Positions 8,401 to 19,216 of a stretch of 64,000 nucleotides of DNA are shown one piece after another. This DNA is from Bacteroidia bacterium (lineage in GTDB: Bacteria > Bacteroidota > Bacteroidia > NS11-12g > UBA9320). The DNA is taken from the NCBI GenBank assembly GCA_018402155.1, contig JAGYJG010000001.1, positions 1,004,198 to 1,068,197 on the forward strand, in the 5' to 3' direction. The position numbers and the translations under genes were made by a program. Position 1 is the first letter of the stretch. The number at the start of each line of letters is the position of its first letter. The notes below the pieces were generated by a model. The model was not told the origin of the DNA, made no database searches, and worked only from the letters and a program-made list of their open reading frames with translations.

Positions 8401-8958
8401 TTAAATGGTATCTGCTTTTCGAATGACCTCAAAAATACCTTTAGTAATATTCACAATTTGACCGCTGGCATTTTTTACTTGGCCAGAGAAGGTACCCTTT
8501 ATTTTACCCCCAACTGAGCCATACTCTGTTACCGTAACAGTGAGAATAGTAGTACTAGCCTCATGTTCTTGTCTTCTCAAATCACCTGCTGTACCTGTAC
8601 CTAGAGCAAATACTAATGAATTAGCACCTGTTTCTGATGTGATGTATGTTCCCGCCGTTTTTCCCGGAAAAGTTATTTGAAAGTCAATATCTCCATTTTT
8701 AGAATCTTGGCCAAAAACAATTACTCCTGTTTCATTTTTACCAGTACTATAAGACCCAAAAGTACGTTCGGTTTCAGTAACAATAGAAAAATCTTTTAAT
8801 CCGACGCGAACACTATTGGCCACTTGGGTTTCATTCCCAGTTTCTGTTGTATCTGTAGGTTTTGGGTTTACAGGTGTTTCATCTCCTCCGCATCCTGTTG
8901 TAGAGATTCCTATCACTGCAGCTGCTGCAAACAAAAGGGTTAAACTAAATTTTTTCAT
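8401..8958 (-). CDS. Hypothetical lipoprotein
   Basis: Predicted exported lipoprotein of 185 aa with no function I can name. I start it at the ATG 8958 (MKKFSLTLLFAAAAVIGISTTGCGG) because this gives a clean lipoprotein signal with lipobox Cys; the tracked start adds 16 residues of no signal value. After the Cys comes a Thr/Glu/Pro-rich linker, then a beta-rich domain ending VGGKIKGTFSGQVKNASGQIVNITKGIFEVI. Proteins with this GxFSG ending are common among Bacteroidota lipoproteins. It stands alone, bounded downstream by the 24-bp terminator and upstream by pepE. Confidence 0.7.
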   Translation of the reverse strand: MKKFSLTLLFAAAAVIGISTTGCGGDETPVNPKPTDTTETGNETQVANSVRVGLKDFSIVTETERTFGSYSTGKNETGVIVFGQDSKNGDIDFQITFPGKTAGTYITSETGANSLVFALGTGTAGDLRRQEHEASTTILTVTVTEYGSVGGKIKGTFSGQVKNASGQIVNITKGIFEVIRKADTI

Positions 8959-9018
8959 TGTTTGTATTATGTTAATGTTAAATTTTAATGCAATAATACA
9001 AATCATTTTATTAATTCA

Positions 9019-9714
9019 TTAGTCTTGGAATGTAAAGCCATCTGAAATAAGCAATTCCTCGCCTAGTTTCATCAGTTTACCTCCTTCTCCATAAAATTTT
9101 GATTTATCATCTATTACACGCAAATGGGTGCCTTCTGGCATGCACAAAATCATTTGGTCTTTATTCACAGCCAAATATTCTTGTAAGCGTTTGGTCCGAG
9201 ACTCTCCGCCGTGATTTTCTAAAATCTGCTCAGTATAATGAGGATTTATCTGGAAATTGATTAATCGAAAGGCATCAAAAGAGTGAGGCTGCACAATAGG
9301 CATGTCATTAGTAGTACAAATAGTAGGCGCAGCCAAATTTGATCCAGCACTCCATCCTACATAGTAAGTCCCATTTTTTACCACTTGCTGTATTTCATCT
9401 ACCAAATTGAGTTCTTGTATTTTTTTGAGCAAATGAAAAGTATTACCCCCACCCACAAAAATGGCTTTGGTATTTTTTATGGCATTTTGTTTGTCAGGTA
9501 TATCATCGATATTTGTTACGGAGATACCAAACTCACTTAAGGCGTCATTCACTTTTTGGGTATAGACCTTGTAGCTAAAATCTACGGCAGCATAGGGCAC
9601 AAAAAGTATAGAGTCTTCGCTTCCAGAAACAAAAGATGCAATGATGCCCTTGCACCATTGCATATATTGCTCTCCGTAATTTGTTGAATTACTGAGAAGT
9701 AAAAGGTTTTTCAA
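9019..9714 (-). CDS. pepE: Dipeptidase E (peptidase family S51)
   Basis: Cytoplasmic serine peptidase that splits dipeptides with N-terminal Asp. The nucleophile elbow GWSAGSN puts the Ser at residue 122. GGGNT (88-92), His159 in NPHY and an acidic residue near 137 fit the S51 active site. The length of 231 aa matches the family. The start is TTG: MKNLLLLSNSTNYGE aligns with the known PepE opening LLLLSNST, and no ATG is available. That TTG follows the FKBP stop by three bases in the same frame (TAA-AAC-TTG), so translation is probably coupled to the gene before it. Confidence 0.9.
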   Translation of the reverse strand: MKNLLLLSNSTNYGEQYMQWCKGIIASFVSGSEDSILFVPYAAVDFSYKVYTQKVNDALSEFGISVTNIDDIPDKQNAIKNTKAIFVGGGNTFHLLKKIQELNLVDEIQQVVKNGTYYVGWSAGSNLAAPTICTTNDMPIVQPHSFDAFRLINFQINPHYTEQILENHGGESRTKRLQEYLAVNKDQMILCMPEGTHLRVIDDKSKFYGEGGKLMKLGEELLISDGFTFQD

Positions 9715-9717
9715 GTT

Positions 9718-10413
9718 TTATTCTACGATTTCTAGTAGTTCTACCTCAAAAACTAGTGTAGAACCAGCTGGTATAGGACCTGTAGCTCTATCTCCGTATG
9801 CTAATTCTGAAGGTATAACGAGTTCCCATTTAGACCCAACTGGCATAATAGCTAGTGCCTCTGTCCATCCTGGTATAACCTGATCTGTTCCAAACTCTGC
9901 TGGCTCTCCTCTTTCTATAGAGCTGTCAAAAACAGTACCATCAGTCAATTTTCCGGTATAATGTACCTTCACCTTTGATCCAGCTGCAGGCACAGCTCCA
10001 TTTCCTTCAGTAATTATGCGATACTGCAGACCACTTTCAGTCACTTTCACTCCATCTTTGGCTTTGTTTTCGTCCAAAAATTTATTTCCTAACGCCTTAG
10101 ATTCTGCACTTTTAGCCTCTTCTAATCGGTTAAAGAATCCGGTTAAACATTCATTGGCTACCTCCTCAGACAATTCACTTTCTTTACCATCCATAATGCG
10201 TTGTACACCAGTAAGAAAAGAGCGATTATCCAATTCCTTTACACCACCTTTTTCGGTGAGTCCTTTAGCATATTGCACTCCTAGCAGATAACTCACTGAG
10301 TCTAACTCAGTGGCGAGCTCAGTAGCTTTATTGGTGTCAATACTTAATCCGTTGTTTTGGTTGCAAGCTGTTAATACTGTAACCACACTTGCTAATACTA
10401 ATAATTGTTTCAT
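9718..10413 (-). CDS. FKBP-type peptidyl-prolyl isomerase lipoprotein (FkpA/Mip-like)
   Basis: Envelope folding catalyst of 231 aa. Lipoprotein signal [17 protein letters not shown] has the lipobox Cys at residue 17. An alpha-helical dimerisation domain follows ([16 protein letters not shown] ... [17 protein letters not shown]), then a C-terminal FKBP domain. Diagnostic strings are [40 protein letters not shown] and [30 protein letters not shown]. It lies upstream of pepE with only three bases between them, and downstream of the ABC-F gene on the same strand. Confidence 0.92.
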   Translation of the reverse strand: MKQLLVLASVVTVLTACNQNNGLSIDTNKATELATELDSVSYLLGVQYAKGLTEKGGVKELDNRSFLTGVQRIMDGKESELSEEVANECLTGFFNRLEEAKSAESKALGNKFLDENKAKDGVKVTESGLQYRIITEGNGAVPAAGSKVKVHYTGKLTDGTVFDSSIERGEPAEFGTDQVIPGWTEALAIMPVGSKWELVIPSELAYGDRATGPIPAGSTLVFEVELLEIVE

Positions 10414-10454
10414 TTGTTTGTTTTTCTATGTTAAAATCTGTTTTGTCTTTCTTT

Positions 10455-12080
<1,626 letters not shown>

Positions 12081-12302
12081 TTAAAAGGTTGCAATATTAG
12101 CGGTTTATACTTGGTTTGCATAACTTATTAGGCTATAAAAATTGGAGATTTTCTCAGATAAGCTTTTGATTAAAAAGCAGATTGTAGAAATCGAACGTTT
12201 TTTTTGATTTTTTCGCGCTTTCATTCGTTCTTATTTAAATTCTACACCCGAAAAAATATTCCAAAAAATCCTACTGCTCTCACAAGAAAAAAAAATAAAC
12301 GC

Positions 12303-12330
12303 TTGAAAGTTGTACAAAGGAATATATTTG
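12303..12330 (+). promoter_or_regulatory. Bacteroidota-type promoter for the RRM gene
   Basis: TTG at 12303-12305, 17 bases, then TATATTTG at 12323-12330. This matches the -33 TTG / -7 TAnnTTTG layout of the group's major sigma factor. Transcription should begin near 12337, leaving a leader of roughly 95 bases. Confidence 0.6.
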
Positions 12331-12351
12331 CATCAACATAGAATCAGTAAT

Positions 12352-12390
12352 ATGGCAATTTTCACTCAATCTTTAACGCCTTCTCCGTAG
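12352..12390 (+). CDS. Candidate 12-aa upstream reading frame in the RRM leader
   Basis: ATG at 12352 opens MAIFTQSLTPSP followed by TAG, about 15 bases after the predicted transcription start and 40 bases before the RRM start codon. Its position could allow translational control, but nothing except position and an ATG supports expression. Confidence 0.2.
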   Translation: MAIFTQSLTPSP

Positions 12391-12430
12391 CGTCAGATTC
12401 TAATTTACTAACATTTTTTTAATAAACACA

Positions 12431-12697
12431 ATGAACATTTTTGTAGCAAGTTTGCCTTTTAGCGCAGACGACAACGACCTAAGAGAACTTTTCGAACCAT
12501 TTGGTGAAGTTACTTCAGCCAAGGTTATTTTTGACAGAGACAGAAACAGATCCAAAGGATTTGGTTTTGTAGAAATGGCAGACGATTCGTCTGCAAAAGC
12601 AGCTATTGCAGAGCTAAATGAATCCTCATTTGAAGGAAGAGACTTAGTAGTAAAGGTAGCTGAAGACAGACCTCAAAGAAGCGATAGAAGATATTAA
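12431..12697 (+). CDS. RNA-binding protein with a single RRM domain
   Basis: Small cytoplasmic RNA-binding protein of 88 aa consisting almost wholly of one RNA recognition motif. RNP2 is visible at the N-terminus (IFVASL) and RNP1 as KGFGFVEM. The aromatic residues used for base stacking are in place. A short basic tail (RPQRSDRRY) follows. Such proteins in bacteria are often cold- or stress-inducible; the long leader and own promoter fit a regulated single gene, but that is inference. A strong terminator follows 28 bases after the stop. Confidence 0.93.
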   Translation: MNIFVASLPFSADDNDLRELFEPFGEVTSAKVIFDRDRNRSKGFGFVEMADDSSAKAAIAELNESSFEGRDLVVKVAEDRPQRSDRRY

Positions 12698-12724
12698 TCG
12701 ATAGATTTTAAGGTTTGATTACCC

Positions 12725-12759
12725 AAAAAAGCCCGGAACAGTCGTTTCGGGCTTTTTTT
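12725..12759 (+). terminator. Intrinsic terminator after the RRM gene
   Basis: AAAAAAGCCCGGAAC-AGTC-GTTTCGGGCTTTTTTT: a GC-rich stem (one G.U pair) followed by a run of seven T. The symmetric A-tract also lets it serve the convergent glycosyltransferase gene that ends at 12829. Confidence 0.85.
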
Positions 12760-12828
12760 ATACTCTTTTAATGTCCATGTCATACTTTTTTAGGCTTGAA
12801 CAAAAACACAACTAAAACTAGGAGCAAA

Positions 12829-14037
12829 TTATTGCTTTTTGTGTTCCTCTTCCTCACACACCTCTGTAAGATAGCTATTTAGCGTTTTAGCTATACTATC
12901 CCAACTAAATCGACTGCGCGCTATATCTAACCCCTTCTCTCCTATTTCTTTGCGCTCATCTTCACTGCTTAATAATTGATTTACAACTGCTATAAAATCG
13001 TCTTTTTGTTTGGCAAGCACCACTCCTTGTCCACTTTTTATCTGCAAACCCGCAAAACCTATGTGCGTACAAACCGCGGGTACACCCATAGCCATAGCCT
13101 CTAATACCTTGTTTTGAGTACCCGCCCCAAATCGCAATGGCGCTACTACAACACTAGCTTGCTCATACATCTCTCGTATATTTGGCACAAAACCAGTAAC
13201 TATCACCCTACTAGATGCTAACGATTTTACAGAGTCTACGGGTCTTTGTCCTGCTATAACAAACTTCACTTGCATATTTTTACTAGCAATTTCTGGCCAC
13301 AATTCTTTTACAAAATAGTGTACAGCATCAACATTGGGCGCATAGTCCATATTTCCGGTAAAAAGTACAGTCTCACTCTTGCTGTAGTCGTGCCCACCCC
13401 CTATATCAATATCAAAAGTTTCTAAATCTACACCATTCAGTAGTATGTCTACATTATCTGTTTTGTGTAGTTTTTCCAAATACATCTTATCCTCTACAGA
13501 ACATACAAGGGTTTTATTATATTGAGTTATTACTGTTTCTGCTGCAGTTAATCTGCCTATCTCTACGGCATCAATTAAACGATTAAAAAACGGTCGTTCG
13601 GTGTTTTTTCTGCGTTTAAAGTACAACGAAAAGGCATCAGGAAGATCCAATATTTTCGGAATTTTCAACCCTTTGGTGTATTGACTCATACGCAGATGCT
13701 GAGTGTGCACTACGTCTATTTGGTAATGTTCCACAGCAAAATTTACCATACGCTTCATCTTCGTACTTTTAAAATAAGCTAACTGAAGCGGAAGAGAAGA
13801 AAACAGAGCTGGAATACCATTTAGAACAGAACGCCATTTGGGCAGATAAACCAATTCTATTTCCTCAAAAAACGGTTGAACGTCTTTTAAATAATTAAGT
13901 TCGCTTCTATGCTCATAAAAAGTAACCAAATAAAGTTTGTGCTCCTTTGACAGCCGGCGTGTCAGATTATAAATCTTAAGCTTATCTCCCCTGAAAGGAG
14001 GATAAGGAAACCTATTGGCTACAAATAAAACATTCAC
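12829..14037 (-). CDS. Glycosyltransferase family 4-like protein (TIGR03087/Stp1-like)
   Basis: Predicted GT-B fold sugar transferase of about 402 aa, acting in the cytoplasm on an envelope or exopolysaccharide precursor. The N-terminus NVLFVANRFPYPPFRGDKLKIYNLTRRLS matches the Stp1-type family, whose members begin at this strand. The C-terminal half has the donor-binding stretch VLFTGNMDYAPNVDAVHYF, then VVAPLRFGAGTQNKVLEAMAMGVPAVCT (the E-rich GT4 motif). I use the GTG at 14037; the tracked frame adds 28 residues that look like untranslated leader. No polysaccharide cluster is adjacent, so the product is unknown. Confidence 0.8.
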   Translation of the reverse strand: MNVLFVANRFPYPPFRGDKLKIYNLTRRLSKEHKLYLVTFYEHRSELNYLKDVQPFFEEIELVYLPKWRSVLNGIPALFSSLPLQLAYFKSTKMKRMVNFAVEHYQIDVVHTQHLRMSQYTKGLKIPKILDLPDAFSLYFKRRKNTERPFFNRLIDAVEIGRLTAAETVITQYNKTLVCSVEDKMYLEKLHKTDNVDILLNGVDLETFDIDIGGGHDYSKSETVLFTGNMDYAPNVDAVHYFVKELWPEIASKNMQVKFVIAGQRPVDSVKSLASSRVIVTGFVPNIREMYEQASVVVAPLRFGAGTQNKVLEAMAMGVPAVCTHIGFAGLQIKSGQGVVLAKQKDDFIAVVNQLLSSEDERKEIGEKGLDIARSRFSWDSIAKTLNSYLTEVCEEEEHKKQ

Positions 14038-14277
14038 GCAGTGCAAAGTAAAACATATTTTAAGGCTCTCTGCATTTTTTATGAATCGATATTTTTTTAC
14101 TTCGTTGCAGATTATACTCAATGCTTTCTTGTAAAAAACGCTACATCCTTACAATTCGAATTAAAACATACGATTTATCTATTCTGTGCTATAGGAATTT
14201 TTGACATACTCAATTTTAAGCTAATGTTAAGTAATGGTGTATCAAAAAGTGTATTTTCGAAGTTTAATTGGACACAT

Positions 14278-17200
14278 ATGAATAAGCAAAAAGTAACACT
14301 ACTTGGATTTTTAATTGTTTTTGGAACATTTGCAATGGCACAAGATACCATTGTAGTGCAAGCACTGAACTACAACACGCCCACAAGAGATACCATAGTG
14401 AATTTTCCGGACGGGACAGAATCGTACTCCAAAATACTAATGCGCTATGCTATGCGGTGCAAAGGGGCAAGAGTAAGCACAGGAGCCAACCGAAATTTGG
14501 GGTGCGGCGAGTGGGACTATAGCTGCAATACTTACATAGAAGATCCTTCGCGAATAGACTCATTTAGAGCATCTACACCAGAGTATGCAATACTAAACTT
14601 TGACGGCACCACCTACAGCTACAAAAGTACACCGGTCAATTCCCTATACCGAAATACAAGACGAACCACTACTGTGGTAAGTAAAACAGATACCTCTAAA
14701 GGTACTATACTTGGTGCTGAAACTGAAAGCGTGGCATACATACTTCCTACCTCAAACAATCCGGAAAGTGGCTACGCCGGAAAAGCATACTACCTCTACA
14801 CCGCTTCAGAACTCTCGGCAGCAGGCCTTCAAGCAGGTAGCATAAGTGCACTTAGTCTCATATCAAACAATACATCAAACATAGAAAATCTGCACGTGCG
14901 GATACGAAAAGCTAACAACGATACACTAGCTGCTTCAAATTTAGAAACAAACGGATTTATCAGTGTATTTCTGGATAATTTAGAGCTAAATATTGGTAAA
15001 AATACGTTGACTTTTCACACCCCTTTCAGCTGGGATGGAATCTCTAATTTAGTAATAGAATTTACATCAAACGGACGTGTAAACATGTTGTCAAACATTG
15101 AAAGTCACCGGTCAGATGCCGGAAGCAGTTTGGTGGCTTTTGGTGGACGAAAGTTGCACTTTGATGGAAAAACAACCTATGTAGAGGCTGACAACTACCC
15201 CGGCATATTGGGTACTCAAGACCGCACCATAGATGTATGGATAAAAACAGACAAAGTTAACGGAGAAATATGTAGCTGGGGAAAAGATGCCCCAGGCCAA
15301 AAATGGGTATTTCGTGTAAACGGAGACGGCACCCTACGCACTGAGGTAAATGGCGGAGGAATTAATGGTACAACAGTGATAACAGACAATAAATGGCACC
15401 ATGTTGCATGTGTGTTTTCAGGCACAAATATAGCTGGAATAAAGCACTATGTAGACGGTAAGCTAGACCCAAACGGAGCCGTTACCCCAGCTAATATAAA
15501 TACTGTATCAGATATCAATGTGCGTATTAGTCGCGGTATAAACAACCGCTACTATAAAGGGGAACTAGACGAAATACGCATTTGGAATGTGGCCCTATCT
15601 GCCGCCGAATTACAACAAGTAAAAAACCAACTGGTAGTGCCGCAAGACCCACGTATAGCGCTACATTATCAGTTTAATGTAGTAGATGAAACTACTGTTT
15701 TTTGCAGCGCCAACACTCCAAAAAAAGGGACAATTAACGGATTTATAGGATATACCAACACACGCGCCCTTGCTATATTTAAAGATTATTTTTATTCACC
15801 TTTTCGACCTACACTCACTCTATATGGTGGAAACTATGACATCACTACCTCTACAAGTGTAAACTACGACACCGTACCAAACTTACCCAATGAAGTAATA
15901 CGGTATGCCATACAAAGCAGAGCCAATACCACTGAATTTGATATACTAAAAATAGCCGAACGATTACAAAAGTGGGACGCAGACAAAAAAACGTATTATT
16001 ATGATGAGGCGGGCCTAGTGTATGACTCTGCTACAGTAGTTTCTGACGGTAGTATAACTATAAAAAACCTTGCATTGATTCGAAGATGGCCCTCTCGCCT
16101 AGAAATAATGTCCTTTGTCACTCCCTATGGCATAGGACTAGACCTTGGCCCAGAAGGAAAATCATGGACCTTTGATGTGACCGACTTCACACCTATTCTC
16201 AAAGGAAATAAACGACTTTTTTTGGGCAGAGGCGGAGAGAATCAAGAGGAAATGGACATCCAATTTTTATTTATAAAAGGAACACCCGCACGCGAAGTGC
16301 TAGACATCCGACAAATTTGGCCCACCCAGCAATATCAGCCAAACTACACACAAATACTAGCTAATGATGTCTATTTCCCGCCAGTTAACTTTCGAACTAT
16401 GGACATAGCCAAAGGTTTCAAAATACGATCTGCCATCACAGGACATGGACAACAAGGTGAGTTTATACCGCGAAATCATTTTATAAAAGCAAATGACCAA
16501 ACGTATATGCGATCTGTGTGGAAATCATGCGGAGATAATCCTATATATCCCCAAGGTGGCACCTGGATATATGACCGAGCGGGATGGTGCCCAAGTATGG
16601 CCACAGATGTAGCCGAATATGACCTTACCCAAACCATACAAGGGGGAGAAAACTTGCTACTAGACTACGGCATAGAAAATGGCCAAGGAGACTCTCGTTA
16701 TATCATAAATAACCAATTGGTAAGTTATGGAGAATACAATTTCGGATACGATTTGAGCATAGAAGACATAATAGAACCATCTAACAAAGTGGAGCACGCC
16801 CGTAGCAACCCTACGTGTATTTCACCTAAAATGACCGTTCGAAACAACGGAAAAAATAAAGTGTATAATATGACCATAGACTATTGGGTAAATAACCGAG
16901 CAAACAAGCGAACATTTACGTGGGAGTGCGATATGGCTACTGGAGATGTAGAAACAGTATATTTTCCGATTGACAACTCTGTATACAGCACAGGAAACGC
17001 TGCCAACAACGTGTTTTATGCAGAAATTACAGCCATAGAAGGTAACACTACAGCCGACGAGTATCAAGCAAATAATGTTTTTCAAAGTCCTTTTGAATTG
17101 CCCGAAGTGTATCCTAAAAATTTCTTTTTGTTTTATAGAACCAATAATGCACCCAATGAAAATAAAGTAACACTTTTAGACGAATGGGGAAAAGTAGTAT

Positions 17201-17691
17201 TTGAAAGAGATCAAATGACCGCCAATACCCTCTACAGAGATACGCTAAACTTAGGTTTGGGTTGCTACAAGCTTATAGTGGAAGATACCGATGGCGATGG
17301 ACTTAGTTTTTTTGCTAACAATGATGGATCTGGATTTTTCAGACTGTGGGAAGTAGGAGGAACTATGCTCAAAACACTGAACCCAGATTTTGGAAACAAA
17401 ACAGAACTTCAGTTTACGGTAGTGCACGCGCTAGATGTGCCCAAACATAAGATAGACTTGGGTTATGAACTTTATCCTAATCCTTCCCAAGGGGAATTTA
17501 CCGTGAGCGGAGGAGACCTGAAAGGAGCTACACATCATGTTTACAATAACTTTGGACAGAAAATAGTAGCACCATATACCAATAATGAGTGGTCTCTGAA
17601 ATACGATTTGAGTAATGAGCCAAGTGGAATATATACCATCCGCATAGAGAAAAATGGTGTACTGTGGACGCATAAAGTAATCGTACACTGA
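14278..17691 (+). CDS. T9SS-exported PNGase F-like protein with an inserted LamG domain
   Basis: Secreted protein of 1137 aa. The ORF track starts it 79 codons early; ATG 14278 gives a clean signal peptide (MNKQKVTLLGFLIVFGTFAMAQ). Three parts resemble peptide-N-glycosidase F. CGEWDYSCNTYIED (Asp80) resembles the D60 region. DVTDFTPILKGNKRLFLGRGGENQEEMDIQFLFIKGTP (Glu657/658) resembles the E118 region. GHGQQGEFIPRNHF (Glu728) resembles the E206 region and is followed by PQGGTWIYDRAGWCP. Between the first two lies about 520 extra residues including a LamG/concanavalin-like domain (about 288-440). The C-terminus YELYPNPSQGEF ... HKVIVH is a T9SS sorting tail. Role inferred: removal or binding of N-glycans; activity unproven. 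Confidence 0.8.
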   Translation: MNKQKVTLLGFLIVFGTFAMAQDTIVVQALNYNTPTRDTIVNFPDGTESYSKILMRYAMRCKGARVSTGANRNLGCGEWDYSCNTYIEDPSRIDSFRASTPEYAILNFDGTTYSYKSTPVNSLYRNTRRTTTVVSKTDTSKGTILGAETESVAYILPTSNNPESGYAGKAYYLYTASELSAAGLQAGSISALSLISNNTSNIENLHVRIRKANNDTLAASNLETNGFISVFLDNLELNIGKNTLTFHTPFSWDGISNLVIEFTSNGRVNMLSNIESHRSDAGSSLVAFGGRKLHFDGKTTYVEADNYPGILGTQDRTIDVWIKTDKVNGEICSWGKDAPGQKWVFRVNGDGTLRTEVNGGGINGTTVITDNKWHHVACVFSGTNIAGIKHYVDGKLDPNGAVTPANINTVSDINVRISRGINNRYYKGELDEIRIWNVALSAAELQQVKNQLVVPQDPRIALHYQFNVVDETTVFCSANTPKKGTINGFIGYTNTRALAIFKDYFYSPFRPTLTLYGGNYDITTSTSVNYDTVPNLPNEVIRYAIQSRANTTEFDILKIAERLQKWDADKKTYYYDEAGLVYDSATVVSDGSITIKNLALIRRWPSRLEIMSFVTPYGIGLDLGPEGKSWTFDVTDFTPILKGNKRLFLGRGGENQEEMDIQFLFIKGTPAREVLDIRQIWPTQQYQPNYTQILANDVYFPPVNFRTMDIAKGFKIRSAITGHGQQGEFIPRNHFIKANDQTYMRSVWKSCGDNPIYPQGGTWIYDRAGWCPSMATDVAEYDLTQTIQGGENLLLDYGIENGQGDSRYIINNQLVSYGEYNFGYDLSIEDIIEPSNKVEHARSNPTCISPKMTVRNNGKNKVYNMTIDYWVNNRANKRTFTWECDMATGDVETVYFPIDNSVYSTGNAANNVFYAEITAIEGNTTADEYQANNVFQSPFELPEVYPKNFFLFYRTNNAPNENKVTLLDEWGKVVFERDQMTANTLYRDTLNLGLGCYKLIVEDTDGDGLSFFANNDGSGFFRLWEVGGTMLKTLNPDFGNKTELQFTVVHALDVPKHKIDLGYELYPNPSQGEFTVSGGDLKGATHHVYNNFGQKIVAPYTNNEWSLKYDLSNEPSGIYTIRIEKNGVLWTHKVIVH

Positions 17692-17886
17692 TACAATACT
17701 AATGCTTCATGCCCATATTTACAGCAGAAATATGTAGTACCTTGAGTTCAACAAAAGTCTTACCTTCTACGCTACTACTCGCCGTTGTTAATAGCTTTAA
17801 TAAGCGGGTTTAACCGGAATAAATTACGTTTTGTGATCTGTTTTAAGAATATCTGACCAGATAAAGAATAATCGATCGCAGGTTAG

Positions 17887-17894
17887 TACCTTTG
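17887..17894 (+). promoter_or_regulatory. -7 box TACCTTTG just upstream of ribBA
   Basis: Exact TAnnTTTG match ending 10 bases before the ribBA ATG. The transcript would start only a few bases before the start codon or be leaderless. No -33 TTG is evident at the usual distance. I found no FMN riboswitch in front of the gene. Confidence 0.45.
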
Positions 17895-17904
17895 TAACAT
17901 ACAA

Positions 17905-19110
17905 ATGAGGGAAAAAAAATTAGACACCATAGAAGAAGCCATAGAAGAAATCAAAAATGGCAAAATGGTTATAGTAGTAGATGATGAAGACCGCGAAAAC
18001 GAGGGCGACTTTCTAACTGCCGCTCGCAACGTAACGACAGAAATGGTTAATTTTATGGCCAGAGAAGGACGCGGTCTTATTTGTGTACCACTAACCGAAG
18101 AACGTTGCGACGAGTTAGATTTAGACCTTATGGTAGGGAAAAATACAGCCCAGTATGAAACTCCATTTACGGTATCGGTAGACCTCATAGGCCATGGCAC
18201 GAGCACGGGTATATCTGCCTACGATAGGGCTATGACAATACAAGCGCTAGTAAATCCAAACACCGACCCCAATGAGCTAGGAAAACCTGGTCATATTTTT
18301 CCGCTACGTGCCCGCACCCAAGGTGTATTACGCAGGGCTGGACACACAGAGGCTGCTATTGATTTTGCCCGTTTGGCTGGTTTTGAGCCTGCAGGATGCA
18401 TAGTCGAAATAATGAACGAGGACGGGTCTATGGCTAGACTAAAAGACCTATGGGCGGTAGCCGAAAAGCACGATATGAAAATCGTATCGATAGCTGACCT
18501 CATAGAGTACCGCCTAAAACATGAAAGCCTGATAGAAAAACAAATAGATGTACATATGCCGACAAAATTTGGAGAATTTGAGCTGCATGCCTACAAGCAA
18601 GTAAGCAACGGTATGGATCACTTAGCACTGGTAAAAGGCAAATGGAAACCCGACGAGCCTGTATTAGTAAGAGTGCACTCTAGCTGTATCACTGGCGATA
18701 TTTTTGGTAGCTGCCGCTGCGACTGTGGTGAGCAATTGCAAAAAGCAATGCAGACCATAGAAAAAGAAGGCAAAGGAGTGATAGTATACATGAACCAGGA
18801 AGGACGTGGCATAGGGCTGCTCAATAAACTAAAGGCCTATAAACTGCAAGAAAATGGATTAGATACTGTAGAAGCAAACCAAAAACTCGGTTTTCAGATG
18901 GATGAGCGTGACTACGGCGTTGGAGCACAAATACTGCGAGACCTAGGCGTAAGCAAAATGAGACTAATGAGTAATAATCCAAAAAAACGCAAAGGTTTGA
19001 TAGGATATGGACTAGAAATTGTAGAAAATATAGCGCTTCAAGTTATTGCCAATCCACACAACAAAAACTATCTCAGTACCAAAAAAGAAAAAATGGGCCA
19101 CGAGCTGTAG
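17905..19110 (+). CDS. ribBA: Bifunctional 3,4-dihydroxy-2-butanone-4-phosphate synthase / GTP cyclohydrolase II
   Basis: Cytoplasmic riboflavin-pathway enzyme of 401 aa catalysing both entry reactions: ribulose-5-phosphate to DHBP plus formate, and GTP to the diaminopyrimidine. The N-terminal RibB half has [12 protein letters not shown] and the HxxH-type region [31 protein letters not shown]. The C-terminal RibA half, from about residue 206, has the zinc Cys cluster [17 protein letters not shown] and NQEGRGIGL. Both halves look catalytically complete. No other rib gene is next to it. An exact -7 box lies almost on the start codon. Confidence 0.97.
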   Translation: MREKKLDTIEEAIEEIKNGKMVIVVDDEDRENEGDFLTAARNVTTEMVNFMAREGRGLICVPLTEERCDELDLDLMVGKNTAQYETPFTVSVDLIGHGTSTGISAYDRAMTIQALVNPNTDPNELGKPGHIFPLRARTQGVLRRAGHTEAAIDFARLAGFEPAGCIVEIMNEDGSMARLKDLWAVAEKHDMKIVSIADLIEYRLKHESLIEKQIDVHMPTKFGEFELHAYKQVSNGMDHLALVKGKWKPDEPVLVRVHSSCITGDIFGSCRCDCGEQLQKAMQTIEKEGKGVIVYMNQEGRGIGLLNKLKAYKLQENGLDTVEANQKLGFQMDERDYGVGAQILRDLGVSKMRLMSNNPKKRKGLIGYGLEIVENIALQVIANPHNKNYLSTKKEKMGHEL

Positions 19111-19216
19111 GATATTGTAAAAAATATTATAATATAGGAAAACAATCACACATCAGATTAAAGAAGAATTGAAGGAGTAAATTGGCGGTTGATAAGCCTT
19201 AAACACTATCTGTAAA

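Noticed and set aside
14041-14277. 79-codon open frame extending the PNGase F-like ORF upstream
   Set aside because: The extension has no homology-like features, runs through the divergent promoter region, and would bury a clear signal peptide that starts at ATG 14278.
17692-17904. Possible FMN riboswitch before ribBA
   Set aside because: None of the conserved FMN-element strings is present, and the -7 box is almost on the start codon, leaving no room for a leader.
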